Shown here piece by piece: positions 8,718 through 17,680 of a stretch of DNA of 64,000 nt. Position 1 is the first letter of the stretch; each line of letters opens with the position of its first letter. A model generated the notes under the pieces. The model ran no database searches, had not been told where the DNA came from, and worked only from the letters and a program-made list of their open reading frames with translations. This stretch comes from Natronolimnohabitans sp. A-GB9. Lineage in GTDB: Archaea > Halobacteriota > Halobacteria > Halobacteriales > Natrialbaceae. The translations under genes and the position numbers were made by a program. The DNA lies in NCBI RefSeq assembly GCF_030848565.1, contig NZ_JAVDDV010000001.1:186001-250000 (forward strand), given 5' to 3'.

Positions 8718-9332
8718 TCAGACTGTCCGACAGTCCGTACAGACGAGCTGGCCGTTGGCGTCCCACAGCGAGTCGGCCAGCGAGCCACAGGCCTCACAGA
8801 CCCCCTGCGTCGAGTACTCGTCGCCGCCGTTGGTGACCGCCCGCGACTCGAGTTCGTCGCCGGACGTGGTGGTCGACTGTGTGATCGGCTCGTCGGCCGG
8901 GTTCCCCTCGAGAGGGGGTTCGCTCGAGCGCGTCGGAGTCATCGTCGCCTGGAAGGATCCCGCGGCGGCGATGACGTCCCGTTGGGTCACGAGCCCCAAC
9001 ACGCCGTCGTCGTCCTCGACCACGACGTTGCGAATGTTCTCGCGGGTCATCGCGTTGGCGGCGTCGGTGAGCGAGCGGTCCGGCCCGAAAGAGATGACTG
9101 GTGCGGTCATCACGTCACCGACGGTCGTCTCGGCGGGGTCGCGGTCGTCGCTGACGACGCCGAGTACGTCCCACTCGGTCATGATGCCGACCGGCTCCGA
9201 ACCCCGCACGACGAGGACACAACTCGCCCGTTCCTCACGCATCAGTTCCACTGCACCGCGAACGGTGTCTGACTCGCTGACGCCGACGTATTCGTTCGTC
9301 AGGACGTCCCTGACCGACAGTTCTGATTCCAT
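8718..9332 (-). CDS. Two-CBS-domain protein with C-terminal zinc ribbon
   Basis: A 204-residue cytosolic protein. Residues 1-125 form a CBS pair, with VRDVLTNEYVGVSESDTV and the second repeat VGDVMTAPVISFGPDRSL, each closing with an xTxxDV phrase (MTEWDVLGVV, VTQRDVIAAA). Such pairs bind adenosine nucleotides and act as energy or ligand sensors. A disordered Ser/Thr/Glu-rich linker follows. The end is a zinc ribbon, CEACGSLADS with CTDC about 20 residues later, which could bind a partner or nucleic acid. It precedes pgk in the same direction, separated by about 130 bp. Confidence 0.85.
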   Translation of the reverse strand: MESELSVRDVLTNEYVGVSESDTVRGAVELMREERASCVLVVRGSEPVGIMTEWDVLGVVSDDRDPAETTVGDVMTAPVISFGPDRSLTDAANAMTRENIRNVVVEDDDGVLGLVTQRDVIAAAGSFQATMTPTRSSEPPLEGNPADEPITQSTTTSGDELESRAVTNGGDEYSTQGVCEACGSLADSLWDANGQLVCTDCRTV

Positions 9333-9461
9333 GTAGGGATGTTACTCCCTAACAGGCTAAAAGCTACCCCCGCCACGCTTAAGCGAATTCGAGACGAAGG
9401 TCGAAATTCGGAGACTCGAGTCCCAACTGCGGATGTTCTATGGGACCGAACCCGCCGACGG

Positions 9462-9537
9462 TACGGACTACTGTAACGAATCAGTGGATATCCATTCGTC
9501 CGACAGCTACGCCGGACGATCGGTACAGTATTCGGTA
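9462..9537. repeat. MITE-like palindrome, family C, copy 1
   Basis: A ~76 bp imperfect palindrome starting TACGGACTACTGTAAC and ending GGTACAGTATTCGGTA. The ends are inverted copies with about three mismatches in 16. The same terminus (ACGGACTACTGTA) opens the element at 39835. It lies upstream of the CBS gene and past the 3' end of the GTP cyclohydrolase gene. Confidence 0.5.
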
Positions 9538-9551
9538 TCAGCTGTCTCTTG

Positions 9552-10313
9552 CTACCACTCGAGTTCGACTCTGGTTCCGTCGGCTCGACAGGTCTCGAGG
9601 GCATGTTTCGCGGCGAAGCCGGCGTCGTGAGCGTTCTCGCCACGGCCGACACCGACCTGGAGGTCGACGTCGACGGCCTCCGAGACGTGCTGGATGGCTT
9701 CCTCGTAGTCGGCGGCCTCGAGGTCCGGACAGACGACGATGATGTTGTCTCCGCCGACGAAAAACGAGAGGCTGTCGTGGGCGTACCGCATGTGACGCAT
9801 CAGTTCGGCGTACCCCTGCTCGATCTCGATGAAGGTATCGAAGGCGTTGAGCTCGTCGGTGTAGTTGCCGGTTGCGTTGATCACGTCGAAGTGGGCGATC
9901 TGGACGTCGTCGTCGGTCCGGTGGACGTCCTCGATGACCCGTCCCTCGAGACACTCGCGTCGATCTTCGTCCTGGGCACTGCCGGCCTCCTGGATGCGCT
10001 CGGTCGCGTCGGCGAGTGCCTGCACTGGGTCGGTACCGGTCGCGACGCCCAGACTGAGCGTCACTGGGTAGCGGTTGCCGACTGACTCCTGCAAAAGCGC
10101 GTGATCGTCGCGATCGAGCCCGTTCGTGACGGCGATCATGTTGTCGAAGCGAGTGAAGAAGGTGTAGCCGCCGCGGTTGCCGACGAACTGGGAGATGTCG
10201 GCGTAGAGCCGGGACTGCATCGTCTGGAGGTCGGCCTCCCGACGCGGCTCCGGCGTCACGGTCCAGGGCCCGTAGTTGTCGATCTGAACGAGCGTAACCT
10301 GCGTATTAGTCAC
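9552..10313 (-). CDS. gch3: GTP cyclohydrolase III (archaeal ArfA type)
   Basis: A 253-residue protein of the archaeal GTP cyclohydrolase III/IIa family. The enzyme opens GTP to 2-amino-5-formylamino-6-ribosylaminopyrimidinone phosphate, the first step towards riboflavin and coenzyme F420 in archaea. It begins MTNTQVTLVQIDNYGPWTVT, typical for the family. Two cyclase-like halves are visible: GNRGGYTFFTRFDNMIAVTN in the first, and the metal-binding SFFVGGDNIIVV in the second. The length matches homologues (about 250-260). It is a single gene. Confidence 0.92.
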   Translation of the reverse strand: MTNTQVTLVQIDNYGPWTVTPEPRREADLQTMQSRLYADISQFVGNRGGYTFFTRFDNMIAVTNGLDRDDHALLQESVGNRYPVTLSLGVATGTDPVQALADATERIQEAGSAQDEDRRECLEGRVIEDVHRTDDDVQIAHFDVINATGNYTDELNAFDTFIEIEQGYAELMRHMRYAHDSLSFFVGGDNIIVVCPDLEAADYEEAIQHVSEAVDVDLQVGVGRGENAHDAGFAAKHALETCRADGTRVELEW

Positions 10314-10411
10314 GGTGCCCGATTCTTTCGAACGCCATCATATAAGTGATACGCAATCCAGATTCGTGATGAGGGCTCGAGCACCGACACTCGAGCGCGG
10401 TATGACAGAAC

Positions 10412-10732
10412 TCAGGCGTGTTTCTTCTCGGGGTTGGCGCCTTTCGGATGGTAGTCCCAGAAGTCACCGGCGCGCATCGCTTTCCCGACTGCCTTGTGCA
10501 TGTCGAGGATCGTCTCGAACTCCTCCTCGTCGATGTACTCGAAGATGTCGCGCATCGCGACGACTTTCTGGTGGTTGATCCGGATCGGGTCGTCGCCGTG
10601 TTCTTCGACGAACTCGTCGCGGTCCAGCGGGAAGTCCTCTTGTTCGTCGACCTTGTCGGCGATGATTCGCATGTCGAACTTGCGCATTCCTTCGCTCCCT
10701 TGCTCGCCGTCGGGATCGTGTGGCCAGTCCAT
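10412..10732 (-). CDS. Conserved haloarchaeal protein, DUF5785-like
   Basis: A 106-residue acidic cytosolic protein starting MDWPHDPDGEQGSEGMRKFD. It has a lysine- and acid-rich body (ADKVDEQEDFPLDRDEFVEE) and ends WDYHPKGANPEKKHA. I recognise this as the small haloarchaeal family labelled DUF5785, from memory. An upstream in-frame ATG exists, but the conserved family start MDWPHDPDG fixes the start at 10732. No signal peptide, membrane helix or metal motif is present. Function is unknown. Confidence 0.7.
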   Translation of the reverse strand: MDWPHDPDGEQGSEGMRKFDMRIIADKVDEQEDFPLDRDEFVEEHGDDPIRINHQKVVAMRDIFEYIDEEEFETILDMHKAVGKAMRAGDFWDYHPKGANPEKKHA

Positions 10733-10859
10733 ACGGGAACGTGTGTAGGGGTCCCGCAAAAGGGTTACTCTCCGCCGCCGGGCGTGACGTCGGACGGCCC
10801 TGTCCTGGCACACCCATGGATTGGTCGCAGTCGTGTCGGGGCCGGCGGACCGCGGCGTC

Positions 10860-11984
10860 TTAGTCGATTCGTGCGCGTTGCTCGGCCTCGAGTTCGGGTT
10901 CGGCCGGCTGCGTCGCTCGTCCGAGCTCGCTCGAGCGGTAGATGGCGTCGATGACGCGCTGGACGGTCAGTGCCTCCTCGATGGTGTTCGTCCCGGGAGC
11001 CGTCCCCGACGCGACGGCACGAAGGAACTGCTCGTCCTGGGCCGTGTATCCGGTCAGTGACTCGTCGCCATCCAGGTAGACGTCCGCGTAGTGATCGCCG
11101 CCGGCGGTGCCGGTCTCGAGGATCTCGAGGCTCGTATCGCCGATGTCGAACTGGGCACCGCCGTCGGTTCCGCGGATGCGAAAGTCCATGCTCTCCTCGC
11201 GATTGGTCGCCCAGGCGGCCTCGAGCGAGATCGTCCGTCCGTCGGTCGTCCGGATGAAGGCGCTGACGGAGTCGTCGACGTCGTAGGCTTCGCTTTCGGC
11301 GTCCCAGTTGTCGCCGAATCCGTCGGGATCGGCGTACTCCTCGTCGTCACCGAACGTCGTCCGGGTGACGCCGGAGACCTCGGCGATCTCTGGGAAGCCC
11401 ATGGCATAGAGGGCGAGATCGAGCGCGTGGACGCCGATGTCGAGTAGGGCGCCGCCACCGGCGAGTTCAGGATCGGTAAACCACGAGCCGGGACCGGGCA
11501 CGCCGCGTCGCCGCACGTAGTTGGCTTCGATGTGGGTAAGTTTGCCAAACCGGCCCCGCGCGTGTTGTTCGTCGAACATGGCCATCGACGCGGCGTGGCG
11601 GTTGTGAAAGCCGACCATACAGACGGCGTCGCTTCTCGCCGCTGCCGCCGCGATCCGTTCTGCACTCTCTAGGTTGTGTGCGAGGGGCTTCTCGACGAGC
11701 ACGTGTCGGCCGCCCTCGAGTGCGTCGACCGTGATCGGCTCGTGGAATCGGTTCGGCGTCGTGACGATAACGGCGTCGACGGCGTCGTCCGCGACGAGCC
11801 CTTCGTGGGTCTCGTAGGTCCGTGCGTCGAACTCGTCGGCAAAGCGCTGGCGCTGTGCCTCGACGAGGTCGGCCCCGGCGACGACCTCGGCGCCGAGTTC
11901 CGTCACTGATCGCGCATGGAGGGTCCCCATCCCTCCGAGTCCGACGATGCCGACACCGATCCCGTCGCCGATCATCGTGTACAC
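10860..11984 (-). CDS. Gfo/Idh/MocA-family NAD(P)-dependent oxidoreductase
   Basis: A 374-residue oxidoreductase. The N-terminal Rossmann domain starts with the dinucleotide fingerprint VGIVGLGGMGTLHA. The family motif EKPLAHNLESAERI is present (the Lys of EKP is the usual catalytic/nucleotide contact). The C-terminal half is the alpha/beta substrate domain, with GGGALLDIGVHALDLALYAM giving the usual D-x-G-x-H motif. The likely substrate is a sugar or inositol-type polyol. It is divergent from a ThuA-domain gene about 270 bp away; ThuA proteins are often neighbours of such dehydrogenases in sugar metabolism. Confidence 0.88.
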   Translation of the reverse strand: MYTMIGDGIGVGIVGLGGMGTLHARSVTELGAEVVAGADLVEAQRQRFADEFDARTYETHEGLVADDAVDAVIVTTPNRFHEPITVDALEGGRHVLVEKPLAHNLESAERIAAAAARSDAVCMVGFHNRHAASMAMFDEQHARGRFGKLTHIEANYVRRRGVPGPGSWFTDPELAGGGALLDIGVHALDLALYAMGFPEIAEVSGVTRTTFGDDEEYADPDGFGDNWDAESEAYDVDDSVSAFIRTTDGRTISLEAAWATNREESMDFRIRGTDGGAQFDIGDTSLEILETGTAGGDHYADVYLDGDESLTGYTAQDEQFLRAVASGTAPGTNTIEEALTVQRVIDAIYRSSELGRATQPAEPELEAEQRARID

Positions 11985-12251
11985 CCCGCCTGTCGTTCGA
12001 TCGAGCCAGAAATCCTGTAAGAAACGAGCCCATACGTCGTTTGCGTGCGATCCCGATCCATAGAGAGAGACAGTGGGCGATCGAAATAAGGGTTATGACC
12101 GATTAATCTGTACGGCCGTCGTTCTTTCAGAACTCACTAGTATATTACGCCAAAGTACGATACTATTGTCTCGATAAATTTCATATTTTTCGACGAATGT
12201 TAGGTATAGTTATCAACCAACTGAAGAGGCGGTAGCGCCGATGACAGAGCG

Positions 12252-12968
12252 ATGGCTACGGTCACGATCTGGAACGAGTTCCGCCACGAACGCGAGGACG
12301 AGGACGTCGCTGCCGTCTATCCCGATGGCATGCACGAGACGATCGCTGCGGGCCTCGCCGAACACACAGACGGGAGCGCGACCGACCACGAGATCCACAC
12401 CGCCACCCTAGACGAGCCCGAGCACGGACTCACCACGGATGTCCTCGAGCGGACGGACGTCCTGTTGTGGTGGGGTCACGAAGCTCACGACGAGGTCGAC
12501 GACGGGATCGTCGATCGCGTCCAGCAACGCGTTCTCGAGGGGATGGGACTGATCGTCCTCCACTCCGGACACTACTCGAAACCGTTCAAACGGCTCCTCG
12601 GTACCTCCTGTAGTCTCCAGTATCGCGAGGACGGTGGGACCGAACGGCTCTGGGTCGTCGATCCGGGTCACCCGATCGCCGACGGCCTCGAGGAATCGAT
12701 CGAACTCCCGCAGACGGAGATGTACGGCGAACCGTTCGACGTCCCCGAGCCCGACCGGCTGGTGTTCGTCAGCTGGTTCGAGGGTGGCGAGGTGTTTCGC
12801 AGTGGCTGTTGTTACCGTCGTGGCAGCGGTCGAATCTTCTACTTTCGGCCGGGCCACGAGACGTACCCGATCTACGAACACGACGCCGTCCGGCGTGTGC
12901 TCCGCAACGCCGTCGAGTGGGCTACTCCGACTGACGGATCACCGCGGACGTTCGGCGAACGGGACTGA
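12252..12968 (+). CDS. ThuA-domain protein (trehalose-utilization-like)
   Basis: A 238-residue cytosolic protein with the glutamine-amidotransferase-like ThuA fold. Visible family phrases are [10 protein letters not shown] at the start, the [15 protein letters not shown] strand-loop, [20 protein letters not shown], and near the end [20 protein letters not shown] with the conserved GHE-x-x-P. ThuA proteins act in trehalose or other sugar-derivative breakdown, probably in oxidation of 3-keto sugars. The divergent Gfo/Idh/MocA gene fits that pathway. The AT-rich gap between the two genes (about 12125-12220) probably contains both promoters. Confidence 0.85.
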   Translation: MATVTIWNEFRHEREDEDVAAVYPDGMHETIAAGLAEHTDGSATDHEIHTATLDEPEHGLTTDVLERTDVLLWWGHEAHDEVDDGIVDRVQQRVLEGMGLIVLHSGHYSKPFKRLLGTSCSLQYREDGGTERLWVVDPGHPIADGLEESIELPQTEMYGEPFDVPEPDRLVFVSWFEGGEVFRSGCCYRRGSGRIFYFRPGHETYPIYEHDAVRRVLRNAVEWATPTDGSPRTFGERD

Positions 12969-12977
12969 TACCAAAGA

Positions 12978-13829
12978 CTACAGCTCCTGTCGACCTTCGT
13001 CGGTAATGACGCTCTCGAGTAACTCGATCGGCGTCGCGTCGTAGTTGGGGTTCTCGATGTCGAAGCCCTCGGCGGGCTCTAACATGACCTCGCTGCCGGA
13101 CCGGAACTCGTTTTCGAAGACGAACCCCTCGCTGACGAGCTTCGAGGCCGAGCCGAGGACGGTCACCGGGACGTCCAGTCGTGCGGCCGTCGAGGCGATC
13201 GGGAACGTGCCCACTCGGTTGTACAGCGTGTCGTCGACGATACAGTCCATGCCGACGACGACGCGGTCACACTCCTCCAAGTAGATGCCGTGTGCACTGT
13301 CGGTGATCAGGGTCGTCTCGACGCCCTCGAGGTCGGCGAGTGCACGTGCCGTCTTGCGGCCAATGTAGCGGGGTCGCGCTTCTGTGACGTACACCTCGAA
13401 CGTCTTGCTGTCGTCGACTGCCTGCTCGAGGGCTTCGATCACCGTCGACGAGTAATCGTGGGTCAGCAGCGTCGCGCCGTCCTCGAGGTGAGAGGCGGCG
13501 TTTTCGGCTGCCAGTCGCTTTCCAGACTCGACACGGGAGACGACGGCGTCGATCTTCTCTTCGGTGAGCCGCTTTGCGTCCTCGACGCTGTCGGGTTCGG
13601 CGTCGGTGACGTCGGCGACGACTTCACGAACCGCGTTCTGCAGGGAGGCGTGTGAGGAGTTCGCCCGCCGAAGCACCGTTCCATTACGTTCTAACGCGCG
13701 TGTATACTCCTCGACGGTGGCAAACTCCCGCTCGACGAGTTCCTCGAGCGCTTGCGTCGCGTTTACTGCCACTACCGAGGAGCTGTGAGTCTGCATCTCC
13801 TGGATCTCCTCGACCGTCTCGTCGATCAT
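12978..13829 (-). CDS. eIF2B/ribose-1,5-bisphosphate isomerase superfamily protein
   Basis: A 283-residue protein of the eIF2B alpha/beta/delta and MtnA/R15P-isomerase superfamily. It starts MIDETVEEIQEMQTHSSSVV. The Rossmann-like half carries VYVTEARPRYIGRK and then RVVVGMDCIVDDTLYNRVGT. In the catalytic relatives (MtnA, R15P isomerase) a Cys sits in an LTHC motif; here the same place reads LLTHDYSST, so the Cys is Asp. The second catalytic Asp (in GMDCI) is kept. The catalytic change makes isomerase activity doubtful and points to a regulatory or otherwise diverged role. The ATG at 13829 is preferred over one nine codons upstream because homology begins here. Confidence 0.75.
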   Translation of the reverse strand: MIDETVEEIQEMQTHSSSVVAVNATQALEELVEREFATVEEYTRALERNGTVLRRANSSHASLQNAVREVVADVTDAEPDSVEDAKRLTEEKIDAVVSRVESGKRLAAENAASHLEDGATLLTHDYSSTVIEALEQAVDDSKTFEVYVTEARPRYIGRKTARALADLEGVETTLITDSAHGIYLEECDRVVVGMDCIVDDTLYNRVGTFPIASTAARLDVPVTVLGSASKLVSEGFVFENEFRSGSEVMLEPAEGFDIENPNYDATPIELLESVITDEGRQEL

Positions 13830-14303
13830 ACACGGACAGATTCCCGTCAGCGGCAAAGGTGTTCGGGTCGGGTTCGGTGATGAGACCGTAATACCGTGGC
13901 CAGTGATAGCATTCGACGACCGTCAGAATGGGACAATAGTCTACGGATAATGAGACAGGGAGACTGACGGTCAGTGATCGGTGGCGGTCAAAGGCTTCAG
14001 ATACTACGTTAGGGAACGAAATCCGCGGGCGATGGATATCGTTGCTCGATGGACAACGACGATCGATGGGGGCTCCCCAACACGCATCTCCGTCGATACG
14101 AACCCGACGGCAGCGTTCTCGGTGGACTCGTTCACGACGTCGATAGGAGACAAGCGACACCACGACCGTAGGAGTCACCAATCCAGCGATGGGACTCGCG
14201 TTCGGTCCGCTTACCCGAGACTCCAACGAGAGTGATAATCGTCTCTCCCAACCTATACCCCCTATAACAATTCAGTCTCTCGGCATCGAATCGGGACGCA
14301 CCG
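13830..14303. other. Divergent intergenic region
   Basis: 474 bp between two divergent genes. I see no credible reading frame or RNA gene. A TATA-like CCTATAACA around 14261-14269 lies about 35-40 bp before the deacetylase start, consistent with a promoter giving a short leader. Confidence 0.5.
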
Positions 14304-15584
14304 ATGGATCGACGAACATATCTCGCGACGGGTCTCACAGCAGGCGCGGCGGCGTTTGCCGGCTGTGCAGATCTCGGAAGCTCCGAGGATACGGAGACGG
14401 ACGAGCCGTCCGACGACCAGACCGACGACGACAACGACCAACCTGACGACACCGAATCCGACGATTCGGAGCCGGAGCCATCCGGACTGACCGGGACCTT
14501 CGACGACTTCGAGGATCTCGATCTGTGGTTCGCCCACGAGGACCTGGGTTCGGTCGAAGCGGATACCGAACGCTACTACGAAGGATCTCAATCGGCGGTG
14601 TTCGACCCCGAAGACGACGGCCAGGCACGCATTCGCCGCAGCCTGGACGAACCGATCGACATTCGAGACGTCGTCCCCGGAATCGCGATGACCGCCGAGA
14701 CCGACAGCATCGTCCGGATTCAGCTCCAGGACGAGGACGGGGACTACGTCGAGTACAGCCAGCGGGTGACCGACGACATGGACCTCGAGCGACACAACTT
14801 CGGTCTCACTCGGATCCGCGGCGATCCGGATCTAAGCGAGATCATCGTCTTGCAGGTCATCCACTGGTCCGAGGACGCGCGGCTGTGGGTCGACGACTTC
14901 CACTTCGTTCCGGCTGCCGACCAACCGGGCAAGGTCATGCTCCAGTTCAACGGCGGGTACGAGACCCACTACACGGAAGCGCTTCCGGTCCTCCAGGAAC
15001 ACGGGCTCACGGCGTCCGCGTTCGTCCCGACCAACCGGATCGGCCCCGACGCTGCGGCTGCGGGCGACCGTCTCACCTACGACCAGATCGAGGAACTCTC
15101 CAGCGCCGGCTGGACGATCGGCAGTTTCTCGGCACAGGGAACCCAGCTCAGCGACGTCGACTCGGCCGGCGACGACGACCTGGAGACGAACATCACCGAC
15201 CCGATCGAGTGGCTCGAGGAAGAGGGGTACGAGGAGGGCGCACGCTTTTTCGCCTTCCCGGGTTCGGAGTACACCCAGGCGTCGTACGATCTCGTCCAGG
15301 AACACTACGACCTCGCGTTCGCAGGGCGGGCCCCAGCTCAGGGGTACGCCGGCAACCCACACCTCTGCTCGGTGACCGATTCGCCGGAGCCCGGCGAAGG
15401 ACCCGAACTGCTGGAGTGGACGGCCGAACACGGCGGTATCACGACGATCCCGTTCTACCGGCTCGAGGAGTCGGATACGATCACCGCGTTCCAGGAGACG
15501 GCCGCTCGGCTCGAGGAACTCGTCGACGAGGGTGAACTCGAAGTGATCACACCCGCGGAGATGGCGGATCAGTACGTCTTCTAG
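14304..15584 (+). CDS. Polysaccharide-deacetylase-like lipoprotein
   Basis: A 426-residue exported lipoprotein. The N terminus reads MDRRTYLATGLTAGAAAFAG followed by the lipobox Cys, so it should be anchored to the outer face of the membrane. An acidic Asp/Thr-rich linker (about residues 27-60) is followed by a beta-sandwich carbohydrate-binding-like module (FDDFEDLDLWFAHEDLG to WVDDFHFVP). The C-terminal NodB-like barrel starts KVMLQFNGGYETHYTEALPV, with GLTASAFVPTNRIG. The family metal triad D-x-D/H-x3-H is not conserved: the first Asp position reads FNGGYETH. It may therefore bind polysaccharide without deacetylating it, or use altered residues. Confidence 0.72.
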   Translation: MDRRTYLATGLTAGAAAFAGCADLGSSEDTETDEPSDDQTDDDNDQPDDTESDDSEPEPSGLTGTFDDFEDLDLWFAHEDLGSVEADTERYYEGSQSAVFDPEDDGQARIRRSLDEPIDIRDVVPGIAMTAETDSIVRIQLQDEDGDYVEYSQRVTDDMDLERHNFGLTRIRGDPDLSEIIVLQVIHWSEDARLWVDDFHFVPAADQPGKVMLQFNGGYETHYTEALPVLQEHGLTASAFVPTNRIGPDAAAAGDRLTYDQIEELSSAGWTIGSFSAQGTQLSDVDSAGDDDLETNITDPIEWLEEEGYEEGARFFAFPGSEYTQASYDLVQEHYDLAFAGRAPAQGYAGNPHLCSVTDSPEPGEGPELLEWTAEHGGITTIPFYRLEESDTITAFQETAARLEELVDEGELEVITPAEMADQYVF

Positions 15585-15599
15585 ACCGGGGCGTTTCGA

Positions 15600-15923
15600 T
15601 CACTCGTCGGCGTCGAACTCGAAGATTTGCCGTAACTCGCGCTCGATTCGATCGACGAGTTCCTCGAGGACCGGTTCGAACTGCTCGTGGTCAGCGACTG
15701 CACCGACGCGGTCTCGGACGTCGTCGGGGAGTTCGACGCGGAACGCTCCGTCTCCCTCGTAGAACGGCTCGCTCTCGCTTAGCACCTGCCGATCGATCGC
15801 TCGGAGCACCTCCGAGTCGTATCGTCCGTGTAGCTGGTTGTAGGCGTTCGAGTAGGCCTCTTCGAGTTCCTCGAAGTAGTGGACGTACTTCTCGTCGAAC
15901 TTCTCGGGGTCGAAGTCGGTCAT
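15600..15923 (-). CDS. Conserved haloarchaeal protein, DUF5783-like
   Basis: A 107-residue acidic, mostly helical protein starting MTDFDPEKFDEKYVHYFEEL. It contains LSESEPFYEGDGAFRVELPD, the most recognisable part of a small haloarchaeal family I know as DUF5783 (from memory). The ATG at 15923 matches that start; the longer in-frame extension upstream would run through the palindromic element at 16011-16120 and is not real. There is no signal or membrane segment. It is divergent from the zinc-finger gene at 16149. Function is unknown. Confidence 0.7.
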   Translation of the reverse strand: MTDFDPEKFDEKYVHYFEELEEAYSNAYNQLHGRYDSEVLRAIDRQVLSESEPFYEGDGAFRVELPDDVRDRVGAVADHEQFEPVLEELVDRIERELRQIFEFDADE

Positions 15924-16010
15924 AGCAGGCACTGCGTAGGCCAGCGAGTAAACGGTTCGGTCCGATGCGACGCTATCGCCTCGCGCCCGGTTTCGCGCGC
16001 CCGCAGCCTT

Positions 16011-16120
16011 ATACTGTCGGACAGCACGATTCACCGGTCGGTCGCACGACTGCGGCCGTTGCCGACGGTGACGGCCGCGAGTTCGCGACCGACGGTTCAC
16101 TGACTGCTGTCCGACAGTAT
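16011..16120. repeat. MITE-like palindromic element, family A, copy 2
   Basis: A 110 bp element with the same ends and interior as 3338-3446. It begins ATACTGTCGGACAGCA and ends TGCTGTCCGACAGTAT, here perfect inverted repeats. The interior ACTGCGGCCGTTGCCGACGG folds back on GACGGCCGCGAGTTC. It lies exactly between two divergent genes (starts at 15923 and 16149), so it probably affects or carries their promoter region. No target-site duplication is obvious. Confidence 0.8.
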
Positions 16121-16148
16121 GACGTACGCGACACACCTAGCGTCGTCG

Positions 16149-16472
16149 ATGAGCGTCACCGTCCGATACACCTGTCCCCACTGTAACGCCGTCGTGAGCC
16201 TCGAGCGTCCCCCGGACCTGGCAGATCGGTCGGTTACGAAACTCCGTCAGCCGGGCTGGGAGTACGCGCAACCGGACGATCCGGACCGCGAATCGGCCGA
16301 CGGGATCGAGTTCGTCTGTGGCGAGGACGACCCCGTCACCGACTTCGAGGGCGAGCCCGTCGAGGGCTGTGGCCGCCCGTTCTACCTGAACTTCGTCCGG
16401 TACGAACGCGGAGTCGAACTCGAGCCGGAGCCGCCGACCTACGGCGGACCGCGCTTCGATTTCGACGCGTAG
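16149..16472 (+). CDS. Small zinc-finger protein, haloarchaeal
   Basis: A 107-residue protein starting MSVTVRYTCPHCNAVVSLER. It has one CPHC knuckle at residues 9-12 and two later cysteines (FVCGEDD and EGCGRPF) that could complete a zinc site. The C-terminal part is acidic with YERGVELEPEPPTYGGPRFD. The start is taken at the ATG before the conserved CPHC; an upstream in-frame start at 16119 would fall in the palindromic element. It is followed 60 bp later by the mrp gene and may be cotranscribed with it. Function is unknown. Confidence 0.65.
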   Translation: MSVTVRYTCPHCNAVVSLERPPDLADRSVTKLRQPGWEYAQPDDPDRESADGIEFVCGEDDPVTDFEGEPVEGCGRPFYLNFVRYERGVELEPEPPTYGGPRFDFDA

Positions 16473-16532
16473 CGGTTCCGACCGACATCCGACGAACACA
16501 ACGCTTTTCGACCGCCGACCCTACCTTCGGGC

Positions 16533-17609
16533 ATGGACGAAGCCGCCGTTCGCGACCGCCTCCGAACGGTCGAGGATCCGGAACTGGGCGACGATATCGT
16601 CTCGCTGGGACTCGTCAACGACATCACCGTCGACGGCGAGCAGGTCGATATCGATCTCGCGCTCGGGGCACCGTACTCGCCGACTGAGACCGACATCGCC
16701 GGCGAGGTCCGCGAACTGCTCGTCGAAGAGGGACTCGAGCCCGGCCTCTCGGCGAGTGTCCCCGACCGAGACGATCTCGCCAGCGAGGACCAGGTGTTAC
16801 CGAACGTCAAGAACGTCATCGCCGTCGCCTCCGGCAAGGGCGGCGTCGGCAAGTCGACGGTCTCGGTCAACCTCGCGGCCGGTCTCTCCAGGCTGGGCGC
16901 AAACGTCGGCCTGTTCGACGCCGACGTCTACGGCCCGAACGTCCCGCGGATGTTCGAGGCCGACGAGCCGCCGACGACGACCGAAGACGAGACGCTCGTC
17001 CCGCCGGAGAAACACGGCGTGAAACTGATGAGTATGGCCTTTCTCACCGGCGAGGACGACCCCGTCATCTGGCGCGGTCCGATGGTCCACAAGGTCATCA
17101 CGCAGCTGACCGAGGACGTCGAGTGGGGCCACCTCGATTACCTCGTCGTCGACCTCCCACCGGGGACCGGCGACACCCAGTTGACGATGCTCCAGACGAT
17201 GCCCGTCACGGGTGCGGTGATCGTTACGACTCCACAGGACGTCGCCTTAGACGACGCCCGCAAAGGCCTCGAGATGTTCGGCAAACACGACACCGTCGTG
17301 CTCGGGATCGCCGAGAACATGTCGACGTTTGCCTGTCCGGACTGTGGCAGCGAACACGACATCTTCGGCTCCGGCGGCGGCCGGGAGTTCGCCGACGAAC
17401 ACGAGATGCCGTTTTTGGGATCGATCCCCCTCGATCCCTCCGTCCGTGAAGGCGGTGACACCGGGAAGCCGATCGTCCTCGAGGACGACAGCGAGACCGC
17501 AGACGCCTTCCGGACGATCACCGAAAACGTCGCGAACAACACGGGGATCGTTCACCGACGCGACGTCTCTCAATCACGCCAAAGCGGTGCGGTTTCGCCC
17601 GATCGGTAA
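16533..17609 (+). CDS. Mrp/NBP35-family iron-sulfur carrier ATPase
   Basis: A 358-residue P-loop ATPase that carries and delivers Fe-S clusters to apoproteins (ApbC/Mrp/Nbp35 group). Residues 1-85 are a MIP18 (DUF59) domain with VEDPELGDDIVSLGLVNDI. The deviant Walker A is ASGKGGVGKSTVSVNLA, followed by NVGLFDADVYGPNVPRMF and VVDLPPGTGDTQLTM. The Fe-S/zinc-binding CPDC pair sits in STFACPDCGSEHDIFG. Length and order match haloarchaeal homologues. The short C-terminal tail past the domain is variable. Confidence 0.92.
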   Translation: MDEAAVRDRLRTVEDPELGDDIVSLGLVNDITVDGEQVDIDLALGAPYSPTETDIAGEVRELLVEEGLEPGLSASVPDRDDLASEDQVLPNVKNVIAVASGKGGVGKSTVSVNLAAGLSRLGANVGLFDADVYGPNVPRMFEADEPPTTTEDETLVPPEKHGVKLMSMAFLTGEDDPVIWRGPMVHKVITQLTEDVEWGHLDYLVVDLPPGTGDTQLTMLQTMPVTGAVIVTTPQDVALDDARKGLEMFGKHDTVVLGIAENMSTFACPDCGSEHDIFGSGGGREFADEHEMPFLGSIPLDPSVREGGDTGKPIVLEDDSETADAFRTITENVANNTGIVHRRDVSQSRQSGAVSPDR

Positions 17610-17680
17610 CCGTCGACGACCACGGAACGGGCCAACCGACCAGCCGCGTCGTTTTTGCGTGTCTACCCCAAGGGTCGAGT

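Noticed and set aside
8122-9336. Long plus-strand open frame opposite pgk and the CBS gene
   Set aside because: Shadow of two well-supported minus-strand genes.
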